DNA of 64,000 nt from Scatacola_A faecigallinarum (GCA_018713605.1 DVOM01000005.1:1-64000), one strand, 5' to 3'; shown: positions 51,419-60,355, counted from the stretch's first letter. Notes: a model not told the origin generated them from the sequence alone. Program-made: numbers and translations.

Positions 51419-52738
51419 ATGTCTCAATTTTCCATACAGGATATTGCCGCCGGCATTGACCGGCGTTTTTGGTCGCCGCGGCGTTTAAATGCGCTGTTTA
51501 TGAGTCAGGTTATGAAAGACGGCGAAACCATGCGCAATTTGATTCACGGCGGCGATCAGGCTGCTTCCGATGCGGTTTTGCAGGCGTTAATAGCTTATTA
51601 TGAATCCCGGGACAAAGGACAGCTGGTTGAACGGATGGCACAAATCGGGCTTGACTATCCCTTTATCGGATTCTGGAAACAGCGTCAGGAAGACAAAAAC
51701 CGCGACGAATCGCAGCCCAGCCGGGAAGAGCTGGAAACAATGAAGCGTTTGGCTGCATATTCGGCCGCCGATCCGGACAAGTTTTGGGCTGATGACGAGA
51801 CCTGTGAAAAGGCGGCGATTTTTGCCAAATATTACGGCGACTTTTTCTATTACAGCCGGGCCGGTCATTATATTGTTGACGAGACTGTGCCCGTTGCGGT
51901 TTATGAGAACAAAATGCCCTATACGCTTTTTGACGGTACATACCGGGAGAGCCGCTGGCTGGATTTGTCGCTTTACGACAAACCGCAGACTCTGGAAGTA
52001 AGAGATTTGTTTGCGGCGCCGTTCCCGCAGCGCAAGTATGTTAACGCGACGGTGATTGACGTTTTGCGAAAGACGGCGGCATCCCGGAAAATGGCCAATT
52101 ATGAGCGGCCTTACACCGGTAACGGGGTTCTGGACAAAGTTTGCAACGAGATTTATGACGAGACGGTGTTGTCCGCTCCGAAGTTCGTGAAAGCGATAAC
52201 GCTGCTGAATCGCCGTCTGGCAGAAGCCTTAGATGGCGAGGGTTCTGTCGGAAACGGGGATTTTGACGCGGCGGCGATGCTGATTGAACGTTCGGGGCAA
52301 TATTTTTCCGGGTTGGATTATGCCGCGCAGTTTGGTTTTTATAAAAGTGATGCCGGAAAAGAGTTGATGAAGTTTTCTTTTATGACGACCTTTACACGGC
52401 GTAAAAGATTCAGTGAACAGGCGATGAACAATTATGTTGAAGCCGTGGCTAACGCCGGACACTGGATGAACGGCCAGCAGCTGATCACGAAAATGATTTT
52501 GAAAAACACCCGGAATCTGGGCGGCATCAACCGCGGGCTGCTTGAGTTGAACATTATTCGCCCGCGGCCGGAAAATTTTTACGGCATGGACAGTCCGAAC
52601 TTCGTTCGAATTTTGAACGAGTATTATGACCGGGATTTGGAACGAATGAATTATGGAGCGCTGGTTTTGAAGATAAAACCGGACAAAAAGGCTAATAGAC
52701 CACTTTGCTTAAATATAAACCGCAGGCCGGAGCGGTAG
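51419..52738 (+). CDS. Unidentified 439-residue soluble protein
   Basis: No family recognised. Cytoplasmic, mixed composition, with no signal peptide, membrane segment or P-loop. Features include SIQDIAAGIDRRFWSPRRL near the start, FYYSRAGHYIVDETVPVAVY around 145-165 and TRNLGGINRGLLELNIIRP near 370. ATG at 51419 is chosen over an upstream in-frame start. Its last 16 codons overlap the 3' end of truA on the other strand, an unusual convergent overlap of 47 bases. Confidence 0.55.
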   Translation: MSQFSIQDIAAGIDRRFWSPRRLNALFMSQVMKDGETMRNLIHGGDQAASDAVLQALIAYYESRDKGQLVERMAQIGLDYPFIGFWKQRQEDKNRDESQPSREELETMKRLAAYSAADPDKFWADDETCEKAAIFAKYYGDFFYYSRAGHYIVDETVPVAVYENKMPYTLFDGTYRESRWLDLSLYDKPQTLEVRDLFAAPFPQRKYVNATVIDVLRKTAASRKMANYERPYTGNGVLDKVCNEIYDETVLSAPKFVKAITLLNRRLAEALDGEGSVGNGDFDAAAMLIERSGQYFSGLDYAAQFGFYKSDAGKELMKFSFMTTFTRRKRFSEQAMNNYVEAVANAGHWMNGQQLITKMILKNTRNLGGINRGLLELNIIRPRPENFYGMDSPNFVRILNEYYDRDLERMNYGALVLKIKPDKKANRPLCLNINRRPER

Positions 52739-53585
52739 GGCCGGCGGCTTTGCGGTCTTTGGCTTCCAAAATCCGTTTAACGTCATCAGGCTGCAAATGT
52801 CCGTCGCCTACCATTTTTAACGTGCCGACCATGTTGCGTACCTGATGATGCAGAAAAGAACGAGCTTCTACAATAAAACGGATTTCCTCGCCGCAAACTT
52901 CAATATCTAATTTATCCAAAGTCTTTAAGGGAGATTTTGCCTGACAGGCGGCCGCCCGAAAAGAACTGAAATCATGGTGTCCAAGCAGGTATTTTGTTCC
53001 TTCCCGCATTTTTTCAACATCAAGAGGTACCGGCACCCACCATACCCGGTTCTTTTCCAGGACTGCCGGTGCGCGGCGATTCAACAGGCGATAGACGTAA
53101 CCGCGCCCTTTGGCGCTGAAACGGGCGTGGAAATCGTTGCCGGTCTTTTCAACCGAAATTACGCTGATTGGGGCTTCCATGTCTCTTAACCGGGCGTTCA
53201 TGGCTTCGCGCAATTTCCAGTCTTCCAGATCTTCTTTCAAGTCAAAATGCGCTACCTGGGCCAGGGCATGAACGCCGGCGTCAGTCCTTCCCGCTCCGTA
53301 GACAATAATTTTATTGGGCACCTGCAGGCGCTTTCCGGTACTCGCCTCCTCACGTACGTCTATGTACGCTGCGGGTCTGCGTTCCGTGGAAGCACCATCA
53401 TGTGCCTCACTAAAATCATTGTCGTCTAAGGCGGCATTGGGCACCTGCGGACATTCATCGGCCGGTGCCGGTGTGAAACAGCTCAGCGATTTTTGCAGAT
53501 AGTCCTGAACGGACGGGCCGTCCTGCTGTTCCTGCCAGCCGAGAAGGCCGGTGCCGTCATATTCAATGGTAAGTTTATAGCGCAT
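52692..53585 (-). CDS. truA: tRNA pseudouridine(38-40) synthase TruA, with an in-frame 41-codon insertion
   Basis: Makes pseudouridine in the anticodon stem of tRNAs. MRYKLTIEYDGTGLLGWQEQ opens the N-terminal half and YGAGRTDAGVHALAQVAHF carries the catalytic residue, here Asp102. Subtracting the 41 inserted residues (51-91) gives Asp61, close to Asp60 of E. coli TruA, so the insertion sits in the loop just before the active-site strand. The rest (RGYVYRLLNRR, HHDFSSFRAA, FLHHQVRNMVGTLKMVGDG) is intact, so activity is expected. The insert is bounded by repeated QVPN. Total 297 residues versus about 255 normally. Confidence 0.94.
   Translation of the reverse strand: MRYKLTIEYDGTGLLGWQEQQDGPSVQDYLQKSLSCFTPAPADECPQVPNAALDDNDFSEAHDGASTERRPAAYIDVREEASTGKRLQVPNKIIVYGAGRTDAGVHALAQVAHFDLKEDLEDWKLREAMNARLRDMEAPISVISVEKTGNDFHARFSAKGRGYVYRLLNRRAPAVLEKNRVWWVPVPLDVEKMREGTKYLLGHHDFSSFRAAACQAKSPLKTLDKLDIEVCGEEIRFIVEARSFLHHQVRNMVGTLKMVGDGHLQPDDVKRILEAKDRKAAGPTAPACGLYLSKVVY
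53313..53448 (-). mobile_element. In-frame inserted palindromic element, copy 2 (in truA)
   Basis: The 13-nt ATTGGGCACCTGC occurs at 53313-53325 and exactly again at 53436-53448, 123 bases (41 codons) apart, encoding QVPN twice. Host sequence GACAATAATTTTA (53301-53313) has an inverted copy inside the insert at 53411-53423, 12 of 13 bases complementary. An inner stem pairs 53327-53336 with 53388-53396. The core 53333-53388 matches the hemW copy at about 44 of 56 positions and encodes AYIDVREEASTG, in the same frame as VYINVHEDTSTG there. No protein of its own. Confidence 0.75.
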
Positions 53586-53599
53586 TGGTTTCCGTTCAA

Positions 53600-53631
53600 A
53601 AGTTAAGGGGCTTTTCTGCCCCTTAACCTAT
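53600..53631 (-). terminator. Hairpin downstream of the oxidoreductase gene
   Basis: Perfect 10-bp stem (GTTAAGGGGC with GCCCCTTAAC), six-base loop, followed on the minus strand by TTTT. It lies between the oxidoreductase stop and the truA start. Confidence 0.55.
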
Positions 53632-53656
53632 CTCAATTTGTTTTAATTTGCAATGT

Positions 53657-54673
53657 TTATGCGGCTGCGGCCGACTTGTCTGCGGAAAGGTTAAAAAAAC
53701 CGAGTTTTTCCTGAATTTTCCAGATAACGCGCAGCGCGTCGAGGGCGTTTTGTCCGGTAATGCGCGGCGTCGCTTCGCCACGGACGCAGCTCAGGAAGTG
53801 ATTCAGTTCGGCGGACAGCGGCTGGTTGGTCGGAATGAACAGCTGTTCGACGCTGCCTTTCAGACCGTAGTTCATCCATTCCGGAATGTTTTCCGGATTG
53901 ACATAGGGCATGCGCCCCTGAGAGTGGACGTTAATGCTCTGGTTGATGAAATCCATATCAATATAGTTGGTGTCGGTGGTAACCGTCAGCGTGCGGACAC
54001 GAGCCTGCGTAATGCGGCTGGCCGTAATGTTGGCGGTGGCGCCGTTTTCAAATTCGAGCAGGGCGGTAATGTAGTCTTTGCCCATCGGGCTTTCCTTGGT
54101 TTTGACAGAGGCTGCCTGAATGTTGACAACCGGTGATTTTACCAGCGACTGAATGACTTCGACGTCGTGAATCATCAGATCCATGGAAACGTCGACATCG
54201 GTAATGCGACCGCTGGCGGCTGACATTCTCTGTGCGGTCAGCGAACGGATTTTGGAGGTGTCGGAGAGCAGTTTGCCCATCTGTTCGACAGCCGGATTGA
54301 AGCGTTCAATGTGGCCAACCAGCAAAACGACGTTGTTTTTGTCGGCTGCGGATATCAGGCGCTGACATTCTTCTTCAGTGCAGGCCAGCGGCTTTTCCAT
54401 CATGCAGTGAATGCCTTTGTTGAGGAAAAATTCGCCGACGTCGGCATGGGTAACGGAAGTGGTAACAACGCTGACGGCATCAACGTTTTCGGCGACTTCT
54501 TCCATTGACGAAAAAGCCCGGATGCCGAAAGTTTCGGCGGCGGCTTTGGCCGCTTCCGGGAAAATGTCATAAACGCCGACCAGTTCGACGCCGTTCAGAC
54601 TTTTGTAAGTTTTCATGTGGTTTTTGCCCATCATGCCCGCGCCGATAACGGCTACTTTGATGTTTTTAGTCAT
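53657..54673 (-). CDS. Gfo/Idh/MocA family oxidoreductase, possibly UDP-GlcNAc 3-dehydrogenase-like
   Basis: NAD(P)-dependent sugar oxidoreductase of 338 residues. The Rossmann motif VAVIGAGMMGKNHM opens the protein, MMEKPLACTEEE is the family's EKP motif (about 92-95), and LMIHDVEVIQSL supplies the His/Asp-rich active-site region. GHIERFNPAVEQMGKLL closely recalls GnnA-type enzymes that act on UDP-GlcNAc for lipid A with amide-linked acyl chains, but the partner GnnB is not adjacent, so the substrate remains open. Confidence 0.75.
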   Translation of the reverse strand: MTKNIKVAVIGAGMMGKNHMKTYKSLNGVELVGVYDIFPEAAKAAAETFGIRAFSSMEEVAENVDAVSVVTTSVTHADVGEFFLNKGIHCMMEKPLACTEEECQRLISAADKNNVVLLVGHIERFNPAVEQMGKLLSDTSKIRSLTAQRMSAASGRITDVDVSMDLMIHDVEVIQSLVKSPVVNIQAASVKTKESPMGKDYITALLEFENGATANITASRITQARVRTLTVTTDTNYIDMDFINQSINVHSQGRMPYVNPENIPEWMNYGLKGSVEQLFIPTNQPLSAELNHFLSCVRGEATPRITGQNALDALRVIWKIQEKLGFFNLSADKSAAAA

Positions 54674-54817
54674 AAGATTTTACCTCTGAAGTTAGAATGC
54701 TGCTTAAATTTAGTTTACTTATAGCAAATTTCTTGCTAAAAAGCTTTTAACAAGTTGTTACATAATGTTACAGTTCGGCGTCGGGCCGGAAATCTATATA
54801 TTCTGCGGGGTTGACCT

Positions 54818-56617
54818 ATGAATAAGTTCGGGAAGTTTTCTTTTGTTTTGATTGTTTTGGGTATTATCGGCGGCTGTTCTTCCGCCGAAAAAGGCGGTGT
54901 CGGCGATAAAATCGAGGTTGACGAGCTGATTTTTGCGCAAAATCCGGAACCGGTCAGAGGCAAGCTGGACGTTTATGCGTCGATGGCGCGCGGCGTGAAG
55001 TATAACGTTGATGTTGCCGCGCAGGAGATGAACAAAAAACTGTTTTCCCAAAATCAGAACATGGCGCCGCAGGACATTATTCAGAACATGATGAACGTTA
55101 AAAGCGGCCGGGACAATCCGTTGTATGACAGCCTGCGTGCGTTGGACTATGCGGTAATTTACGCGATGGTCAATCTGAGCGGCAGCCGGTCGTACATTGA
55201 CAGCAATATTTTCGTTAAGACTTCGCAGAATTTGGCACTGGCTTCGATAAAAGCCCACAAAGGCGCGTTGTTTGCCGCCAGGCAGCTGAAGGAAATTGCA
55301 CGGCTTACGGACAAACAGCAGAAAAAGCTTAACGACATCAATAAGAAAGAAGAACGCACCGGATGGCTGACCCCGGCGGAACTGAGCTATAAAAAGGGTT
55401 TGGAAGTCGCCTTGCTTAAGCTTAAGGAAATGTACGAAGCCCAGGCTTTTGCCGTAGCGGAGTATGCGCATCTGGTCAAGGCCGAACCGAAGGAACTGAA
55501 ACTGGAAGGACGGACTTTTTATGAGCTGGACGATTTGGACAAGAAACTGACTGTGCGGGCTTTTCAGCGCTCGGCGTTTAACAACCGTTCGGAATTTGAC
55601 ATTGCCAAGGAAATGGGGCGTTCGTATCGTTTTCGCGAAGTCGAATACAATCTGCTGAAAAAGTATCCGGAAATCGAGCGTCTGAACATTAACGGTTATG
55701 ACGTGGAAGACGAAGTTTATGCCGAAAATCTGGAGAAAAGAGCCTATGCGCTGGCGCTGGGGCTGGTAAAAAAGACCGAAGCTTACAAAAAAGCCAAGGA
55801 AGGGGAACGCGACCGGCTGCGGGTAAAGGCTTTTGACGAGCTGGGAACGGCGATATTCACGCAGGTTGAAGTTGCCTATAATCTGGTACGGCTCAGCGAA
55901 ATCGACTTTGGCGTTGTCAGTAAGCAGGCCGCTGATCTTAAAAAAGACATCAAACAGCGGGAACGCGGGCGTTTGTCTGCCGATGCGGAAATCAGCCTGC
56001 TCAACGACAGGATAAAACTGCTGGCTTTGCAAAATGAACAGAGCCAGATTGCGGCCGAAAAGGCGCTGGCTTTGCGGGCATTGTATTTTTACGCCGGTTT
56101 TTCGCCGTTTACGCGGACGTTGCTGAAAAACGAAATCAAGGACATAGTCGTTTCGCTGCGGGCATCTTTTAACAAAGATATGGTCGAGATGCTGGCGGCA
56201 GTTCCCGCGGAAGAGGCTTATGACGAAAAAGTCGGCAACGACTGGGCCAAAAAGGAAAACTGGCTGGAAGACCTGATGGAAAACAAGCCGGAGGTACCGG
56301 CTGCGCAACCGGCAGGGTCGGCAGGACCGGCCGTTCATGCTGGTTCTGACGACATCTTTGCTCCGTATGCGGATCCGGTGTATGATCGCAAGAAGGTTAT
56401 GCAGCTCGGTTCCTATGTCGAGTGTGAAAATGCCGATTTGGAATGGAAAATGCTTCAGGAACTGTACCCAGAACTAAGATCCAAAACGCCGGAGGTTATA
56501 CGCACGCGGATTAACGGACAGATTTTTTACCGGTTGGTGCTGCATTCTGAATCCGGGGGGTTCCTGTCCCTTTGCAACAGGCTGAGAGGGGACAGGGTGC
56601 AGTGTCTGCTTCGTTAA
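54818..56617 (+). CDS. TolC-like outer-membrane lipoprotein with C-terminal SPOR domain
   Basis: A 599-residue protein with a lipoprotein signal (LGIIGGC, Cys20). The main body (about 45-480) is long, regularly charged helices with Ala-rich stretches (SYRFREVEYNLLKKYPEIER, ALALGLVKKTEAYKKA, DIKQRERGRLSADAEISLL). This is the pattern of TolC-type efflux factors. After a Pro/Ala linker (EVPAAQPAGSAGPAVHAG), the last 75 residues fit a SPOR fold (VMQLGSYVECENADLEWKML, then FYRLVLHSESGGFLSLCNRL), which binds denuded peptidoglycan. Role inferred: an envelope-spanning exit duct tied to the cell wall. A terminator separates it from the next gene. Confidence 0.6.
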   Translation: MNKFGKFSFVLIVLGIIGGCSSAEKGGVGDKIEVDELIFAQNPEPVRGKLDVYASMARGVKYNVDVAAQEMNKKLFSQNQNMAPQDIIQNMMNVKSGRDNPLYDSLRALDYAVIYAMVNLSGSRSYIDSNIFVKTSQNLALASIKAHKGALFAARQLKEIARLTDKQQKKLNDINKKEERTGWLTPAELSYKKGLEVALLKLKEMYEAQAFAVAEYAHLVKAEPKELKLEGRTFYELDDLDKKLTVRAFQRSAFNNRSEFDIAKEMGRSYRFREVEYNLLKKYPEIERLNINGYDVEDEVYAENLEKRAYALALGLVKKTEAYKKAKEGERDRLRVKAFDELGTAIFTQVEVAYNLVRLSEIDFGVVSKQAADLKKDIKQRERGRLSADAEISLLNDRIKLLALQNEQSQIAAEKALALRALYFYAGFSPFTRTLLKNEIKDIVVSLRASFNKDMVEMLAAVPAEEAYDEKVGNDWAKKENWLEDLMENKPEVPAAQPAGSAGPAVHAGSDDIFAPYADPVYDRKKVMQLGSYVECENADLEWKMLQELYPELRSKTPEVIRTRINGQIFYRLVLHSESGGFLSLCNRLRGDRVQCLLR

Positions 56618-56646
56618 ACGACGGGCTGGCGGCTGATTAATCTGAA

Positions 56647-56685
56647 AGCGGCAGCATTCCCTACGAAATGCTGCCGCAATTTCTT
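56647..56685 (+). terminator. Terminator after the TolC-like gene
   Basis: Perfect 11-bp stem (GCGGCAGCATT with AATGCTGCCGC), eight-base loop, then a T-rich stretch. Confidence 0.75.
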
Positions 56686-56695
56686 ATAAAAATAT

Positions 56696-56724
56696 TTGTC
56701 AAAAAACGAAACTTAGGCTATTAT
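56696..56724 (+). promoter_or_regulatory. Promoter of the pentapeptide/coupling-ATPase operon
   Basis: TTGTCA (56696-56701), 17 bases, TATTAT (56719-56724); expected start near 56731, 27 bases before the ATG. Confidence 0.65.
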
Positions 56725-56757
56725 CGTGAGAAACGAACCAATTTATCCGGATTGAAC

Positions 56758-57939
56758 ATGGCAGAGAAAAGCAAAAAAGATTTGGAAATAGATTCTTTAC
56801 GCGACAAAGCCCGTGCGTTTAAGGAGCTGCGGGCGCATCAGGCCGGGGGTTCGGAGAGCGGCGGCAGCTGTTCGTGGAGTGCGGTTTCTCGGGTTGACGA
56901 AACGGTTAAAATCGACGGTCTGGACAATTTTCTTTCTTTCAAAATCGATTTTGTCGGCAAAAATCTGGAAGGTGGGCGTTTTGCCGGAGAGAATCTGGAA
57001 AACGCCAATTTTTCGGTGGCCAATCTGAAAGGCGTTGATTTTTCAGGCGCCAATCTGCGCGGCGTAGACTTTTCCGGCGCGGATTTAAGCGGTGCCGATT
57101 TGCGCGGCGCAGACCTTACCGGAGCGGTGCTTTCCGGCGCACAGCTCATCGGCACGGATTTGACCGGCGCCAAACTTAACAAGGTCAAACTGACAGACAT
57201 TGATATTGAGAACGCCATTCTGCTGGATATTGAAATCGATGAACTTGCTCTGCAGGATTTGCAGGAACTGGTGGAGTATCTGGCGAAATATTATCCGCAT
57301 AAGCTCAATCTCAGCAAGATGAATCTGATGTTGCTTGATTTGACGAAAATCGATCTGAAAAACGTTGATTTGCGCGGGGTTGACTTTACCGGAATCGATT
57401 TTACCGGCATTAACATTATGGAACTGGACCTGAGCGAATGCATCATTACGCCGCAGCAAATTGCGCAGGCGCTGGGACGGGTGCCGACGCCCGAAGAGAT
57501 GAAAATGCTGCTGGCGCCCAAAAAGAAAAAAGGCGAAAAGGGCAAGGTCGGCATAGACATGATGTCGCTGCTGCGAGATGACGGCAAAGAGTTTGGCACC
57601 TGGGATGCGCTTCATCAGGAAGGGATCAGCATTAAGCAGATTTTGGAAGCCGGGAAGAAAATATTCCGCCGTGACGCCAAGCGGCCGCCGGTCAAAGACA
57701 GCAAGATTCTGGAAGAAGTCAAATCGGCGCAGCAGAAAGCGGCAGACGAAAACAAGGCCGCGCTGCGACGCCAGATAGAAGAACATAAACGACAGGAACT
57801 TGAAAACCGCCGCAGCAAAAAGCTTGAGCTTGAACAGGAAGTCAGGCGCGAGGCCGCCGGAAAAGAAGAAAGGCGCGAAGAAAAGGCGGAACGGCCGATA
57901 GATGTTCGTATTCTGTCCAGAGGCGGCAATGAGCGATGA
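56758..57939 (+). CDS. Pentapeptide-repeat protein with coiled-coil tail
   Basis: A 393-residue soluble protein. After a polar N terminus, pentapeptide repeats A(D/N)LxG run from about residue 70 to 155 (NLRGVDFSGADLSGADLRGA), and a second short block lies at about 200-225 (NVDLRGVDFTGIDFTGINI). These repeats form a right-handed beta helix used for protein contacts. A middle region (about 235-330) and a strongly charged coiled coil (about 320-380, HKRQELENRRSKKLELEQEV) follow. ATG at 56758 is the likely start. The stop overlaps the start of the VirD4-like gene, so the two are translationally coupled and may form one machine. Confidence 0.75.
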   Translation: MAEKSKKDLEIDSLRDKARAFKELRAHQAGGSESGGSCSWSAVSRVDETVKIDGLDNFLSFKIDFVGKNLEGGRFAGENLENANFSVANLKGVDFSGANLRGVDFSGADLSGADLRGADLTGAVLSGAQLIGTDLTGAKLNKVKLTDIDIENAILLDIEIDELALQDLQELVEYLAKYYPHKLNLSKMNLMLLDLTKIDLKNVDLRGVDFTGIDFTGINIMELDLSECIITPQQIAQALGRVPTPEEMKMLLAPKKKKGEKGKVGIDMMSLLRDDGKEFGTWDALHQEGISIKQILEAGKKIFRRDAKRPPVKDSKILEEVKSAQQKAADENKAALRRQIEEHKRQELENRRSKKLELEQEVRREAAGKEERREEKAERPIDVRILSRGGNER

Positions 57940-60259
57940 GCGGGGCAGCGGCGAAAAGATAACCGGCGCGGTCTGGCTGCGCGGCATTTTATGGCTGCTG
58001 ATGTCTTTTTTGTTTTTGTACGTTTGCGGAACGGCTTGTCTGGCGGCGGCGCATTTTGTTCAAAACGGCGTTAACGAAAAATCGCTGCAAGATGTCGGCG
58101 GTTTTCTTCTTAAGCTACGCCAAAATCCGGAATATTTGCTGGCCGCCTATGCTGAATGGCAGAGGGTTTTTATTTTGGCTTTTCGTTTCGGACAGCTGAA
58201 CGCGGCTTCCTTTATTCCGCCGCTGGCGCCGCTGCTGTTTTTGATTTTGACGGTTGGCGCCTTTGTCAAGAGTCCTTATTCTTTCCGATTGTGGTACCGG
58301 CTGAACAATCATTTTGCCAATGAAACCGATATTGAAAAGATGGGGCTTTTTAATGACGGATACGGTGTTTTCGGACGTTTTTCCGGGCGGATTCTACATT
58401 TGGGCAGGACCCTGTCGGTTTTCGGCTGGGGTTCTCCGGGGCTGGGCAAAACCTCGACCGTAGCCATACCGAGTATTCTGGAAAGCGACGGCGTGAGCAT
58501 TGTGGCGGCAGACTGTAAAGGTTCGCTGGTAAAATATACCAGCGGCTACCGGGCTCAGCTCGGCAGAGTTTATTATTTTAACTGGAACATGCTGGACAAG
58601 CCCGAATCCGGAGAGATATGGCCGCGCTGGAATCCGTTTTCGGACGGCAATCTGCCGCCCAAAGGGTTGGAAAGGGACCACTATCTGTTGTGGATTGCGC
58701 GTTATATTGCCGGCGGAAAAGACGAAAGCTACTGGGGTAAACTGGCGGGAATTGCCTTAGAGGGGCTGTTGCAGTTCTACGTTTCGAAGACGGAACAGGC
58801 ATCCGCCAACGATTATTTCCTCGGAAAACTTTTGGATAACGGCAAATTGAGTGCGGAAGACAAGGATATTCTGCTCAGCTATTATGCTTTGATGCCGGAG
58901 GAATATTCCGCGCCGGCGATTGACAATCTGCAAAACAACCGGCTGACAATCGACAACTATCTTCCTGTCGGCAGCTGGGAAAATATTCCGCCTGCCTGGC
59001 AGGGAAAGGAATTTTGCTTTGCAATGATGGTCGACTGTCTAATCGAACGCTATTATACCATCCGGCAGGAAGAAGCCGGCCGTGCTTACGGACGCTGGAA
59101 AACCATGCTCGGCAGCTTTATCCGGGAAGCGGCGTTTTTCGGTTATCATCCGCGCGCCAACCAGGTTATGCAGCATTTGTATTATCTGACTAAAAAACAG
59201 CGGAAGATGATTTTTGCCGTGATGCTTGAACCTTTGATGGTTTTTCGCAAAAATTCGGTTCGGGAACGAACTTCGTCCAGCGACCTGATTTTGTCCGACA
59301 TGCGGAAAGAGCCGAGCATAAAGACGGTTTATACGGTTGCCGACAATCGTCCGGCGGCTTTTATGACGCGTTTTTTTACGGATATGCTGATAAAAACTTC
59401 TCTGGTTGCCGCACAAGAAGAAGAGGTGTCGCCGCTGCTGTTCGTTTTTGACGATTTTGAGATTCTGCCGAAGTTCGGACAACTGCATGAGGGGCTGATT
59501 TACGGGCCGTCGGCGGGTTTGTCGTTTATGCTTTTGACCGACAATCTGAAAAACATTCACGACAATTACGGCCGCGACGGTTTGGAAGACATTATTACCA
59601 ACACTTCTTATAAGCTGATGTTTGCCGAGAACAACCGCAGTCTGAGCGAGCATTTTAACCGGCTGGCGGTTTACGGCGCCAAGTCGGTGCAGATTCCGGC
59701 CACCGGAACCGGAGCGTTTCTCAAGGTCAGAGAAGGGCTTTCGGACGCCGGCTATTATCATCGGATTGCCAACGATTTGCTGAGCCGAAATCGGGAAAAC
59801 GTTGTCCGCAAAGGGCAGCATCTGCTGCTGGCACAGGGATATTATCATTTGCCGGTGCGAATCGATTCCTGGTATTTTCTGCGTGACGAAGGGCTGAAGG
59901 GAAAAGCGCTGAGCGGTACGGCCTATTTTCTTGATGCCGGAACTGCGGCGCAGCGCAACGCGCAGGATGCGGAAGCGCCGTCGTTGCTGACCGTGCTGCG
60001 CGATGCCGGCATTCAGGTTGAACGGGAGGAAGAGGTTGACGCGTACCTGGCTGACCAGATAGACGTGGTGGCCGAGGGCGTGATGAAATCTCCGCAGGAC
60101 AAGCAGAGTGCTCTGGCCGAGGACATTTCGGAACGCTGGAGCAAAGAGGGGCGTTTTGACGAGGAAAAAATACCGGAAACCGCTGACGAGTGGTGGATGA
60201 AAGAGGATTCTTTTTCGGTCAGTAAAGACGTTGAACAAAATCCGTTTGAAAAGAGCTGA
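57929..60259 (+). CDS. VirD4/TraG-like type IV coupling ATPase
   Basis: A 776-residue inner-membrane ATPase. Two N-terminal membrane segments (about 18-45 and 94-113) are followed by a cytoplasmic motor with Walker A FGWGSPGLGKTSTVAI (about 167), ADCKGSLVKYTSGYR, and WNPFSDGNLPP, all typical of T4SS-DNA_transf proteins. The Walker B position reads LLFVFDDFEIL (about 503), with Asp where Glu is common. A conserved C-terminal ATPase part is followed by a divergent tail (about 690-776). Start ATG 57929 overlaps the upstream gene. No other type IV secretion, relaxase or conjugation gene is in the window, so substrate and channel are unknown. Confidence 0.8.
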   Translation: MSDERGSGEKITGAVWLRGILWLLMSFLFLYVCGTACLAAAHFVQNGVNEKSLQDVGGFLLKLRQNPEYLLAAYAEWQRVFILAFRFGQLNAASFIPPLAPLLFLILTVGAFVKSPYSFRLWYRLNNHFANETDIEKMGLFNDGYGVFGRFSGRILHLGRTLSVFGWGSPGLGKTSTVAIPSILESDGVSIVAADCKGSLVKYTSGYRAQLGRVYYFNWNMLDKPESGEIWPRWNPFSDGNLPPKGLERDHYLLWIARYIAGGKDESYWGKLAGIALEGLLQFYVSKTEQASANDYFLGKLLDNGKLSAEDKDILLSYYALMPEEYSAPAIDNLQNNRLTIDNYLPVGSWENIPPAWQGKEFCFAMMVDCLIERYYTIRQEEAGRAYGRWKTMLGSFIREAAFFGYHPRANQVMQHLYYLTKKQRKMIFAVMLEPLMVFRKNSVRERTSSSDLILSDMRKEPSIKTVYTVADNRPAAFMTRFFTDMLIKTSLVAAQEEEVSPLLFVFDDFEILPKFGQLHEGLIYGPSAGLSFMLLTDNLKNIHDNYGRDGLEDIITNTSYKLMFAENNRSLSEHFNRLAVYGAKSVQIPATGTGAFLKVREGLSDAGYYHRIANDLLSRNRENVVRKGQHLLLAQGYYHLPVRIDSWYFLRDEGLKGKALSGTAYFLDAGTAAQRNAQDAEAPSLLTVLRDAGIQVEREEEVDAYLADQIDVVAEGVMKSPQDKQSALAEDISERWSKEGRFDEEKIPETADEWWMKEDSFSVSKDVEQNPFEKS

Positions 60260-60355
60260 TAATTTCTTTTTCTGTTTTTGCCGCTTGAGGTTGGCAAAAT
60301 TTCTGCTATATTCTGACAATAACAGTTCACTTTGGTTGAAAAGAATCGCAAAGAC

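Noticed and set aside
14028..53448. Assignment of the hemW and truA inserts to the classical Rickettsia palindromic element
   Set aside because: The familiar HCEERSD and DCFASLAMT peptide signatures of that family are absent; only the behaviour is alike.
54794..56338. Minus-strand frame of 514 codons
   Set aside because: Antisense to the TolC-like lipoprotein gene, which has a signal peptide and a SPOR domain.
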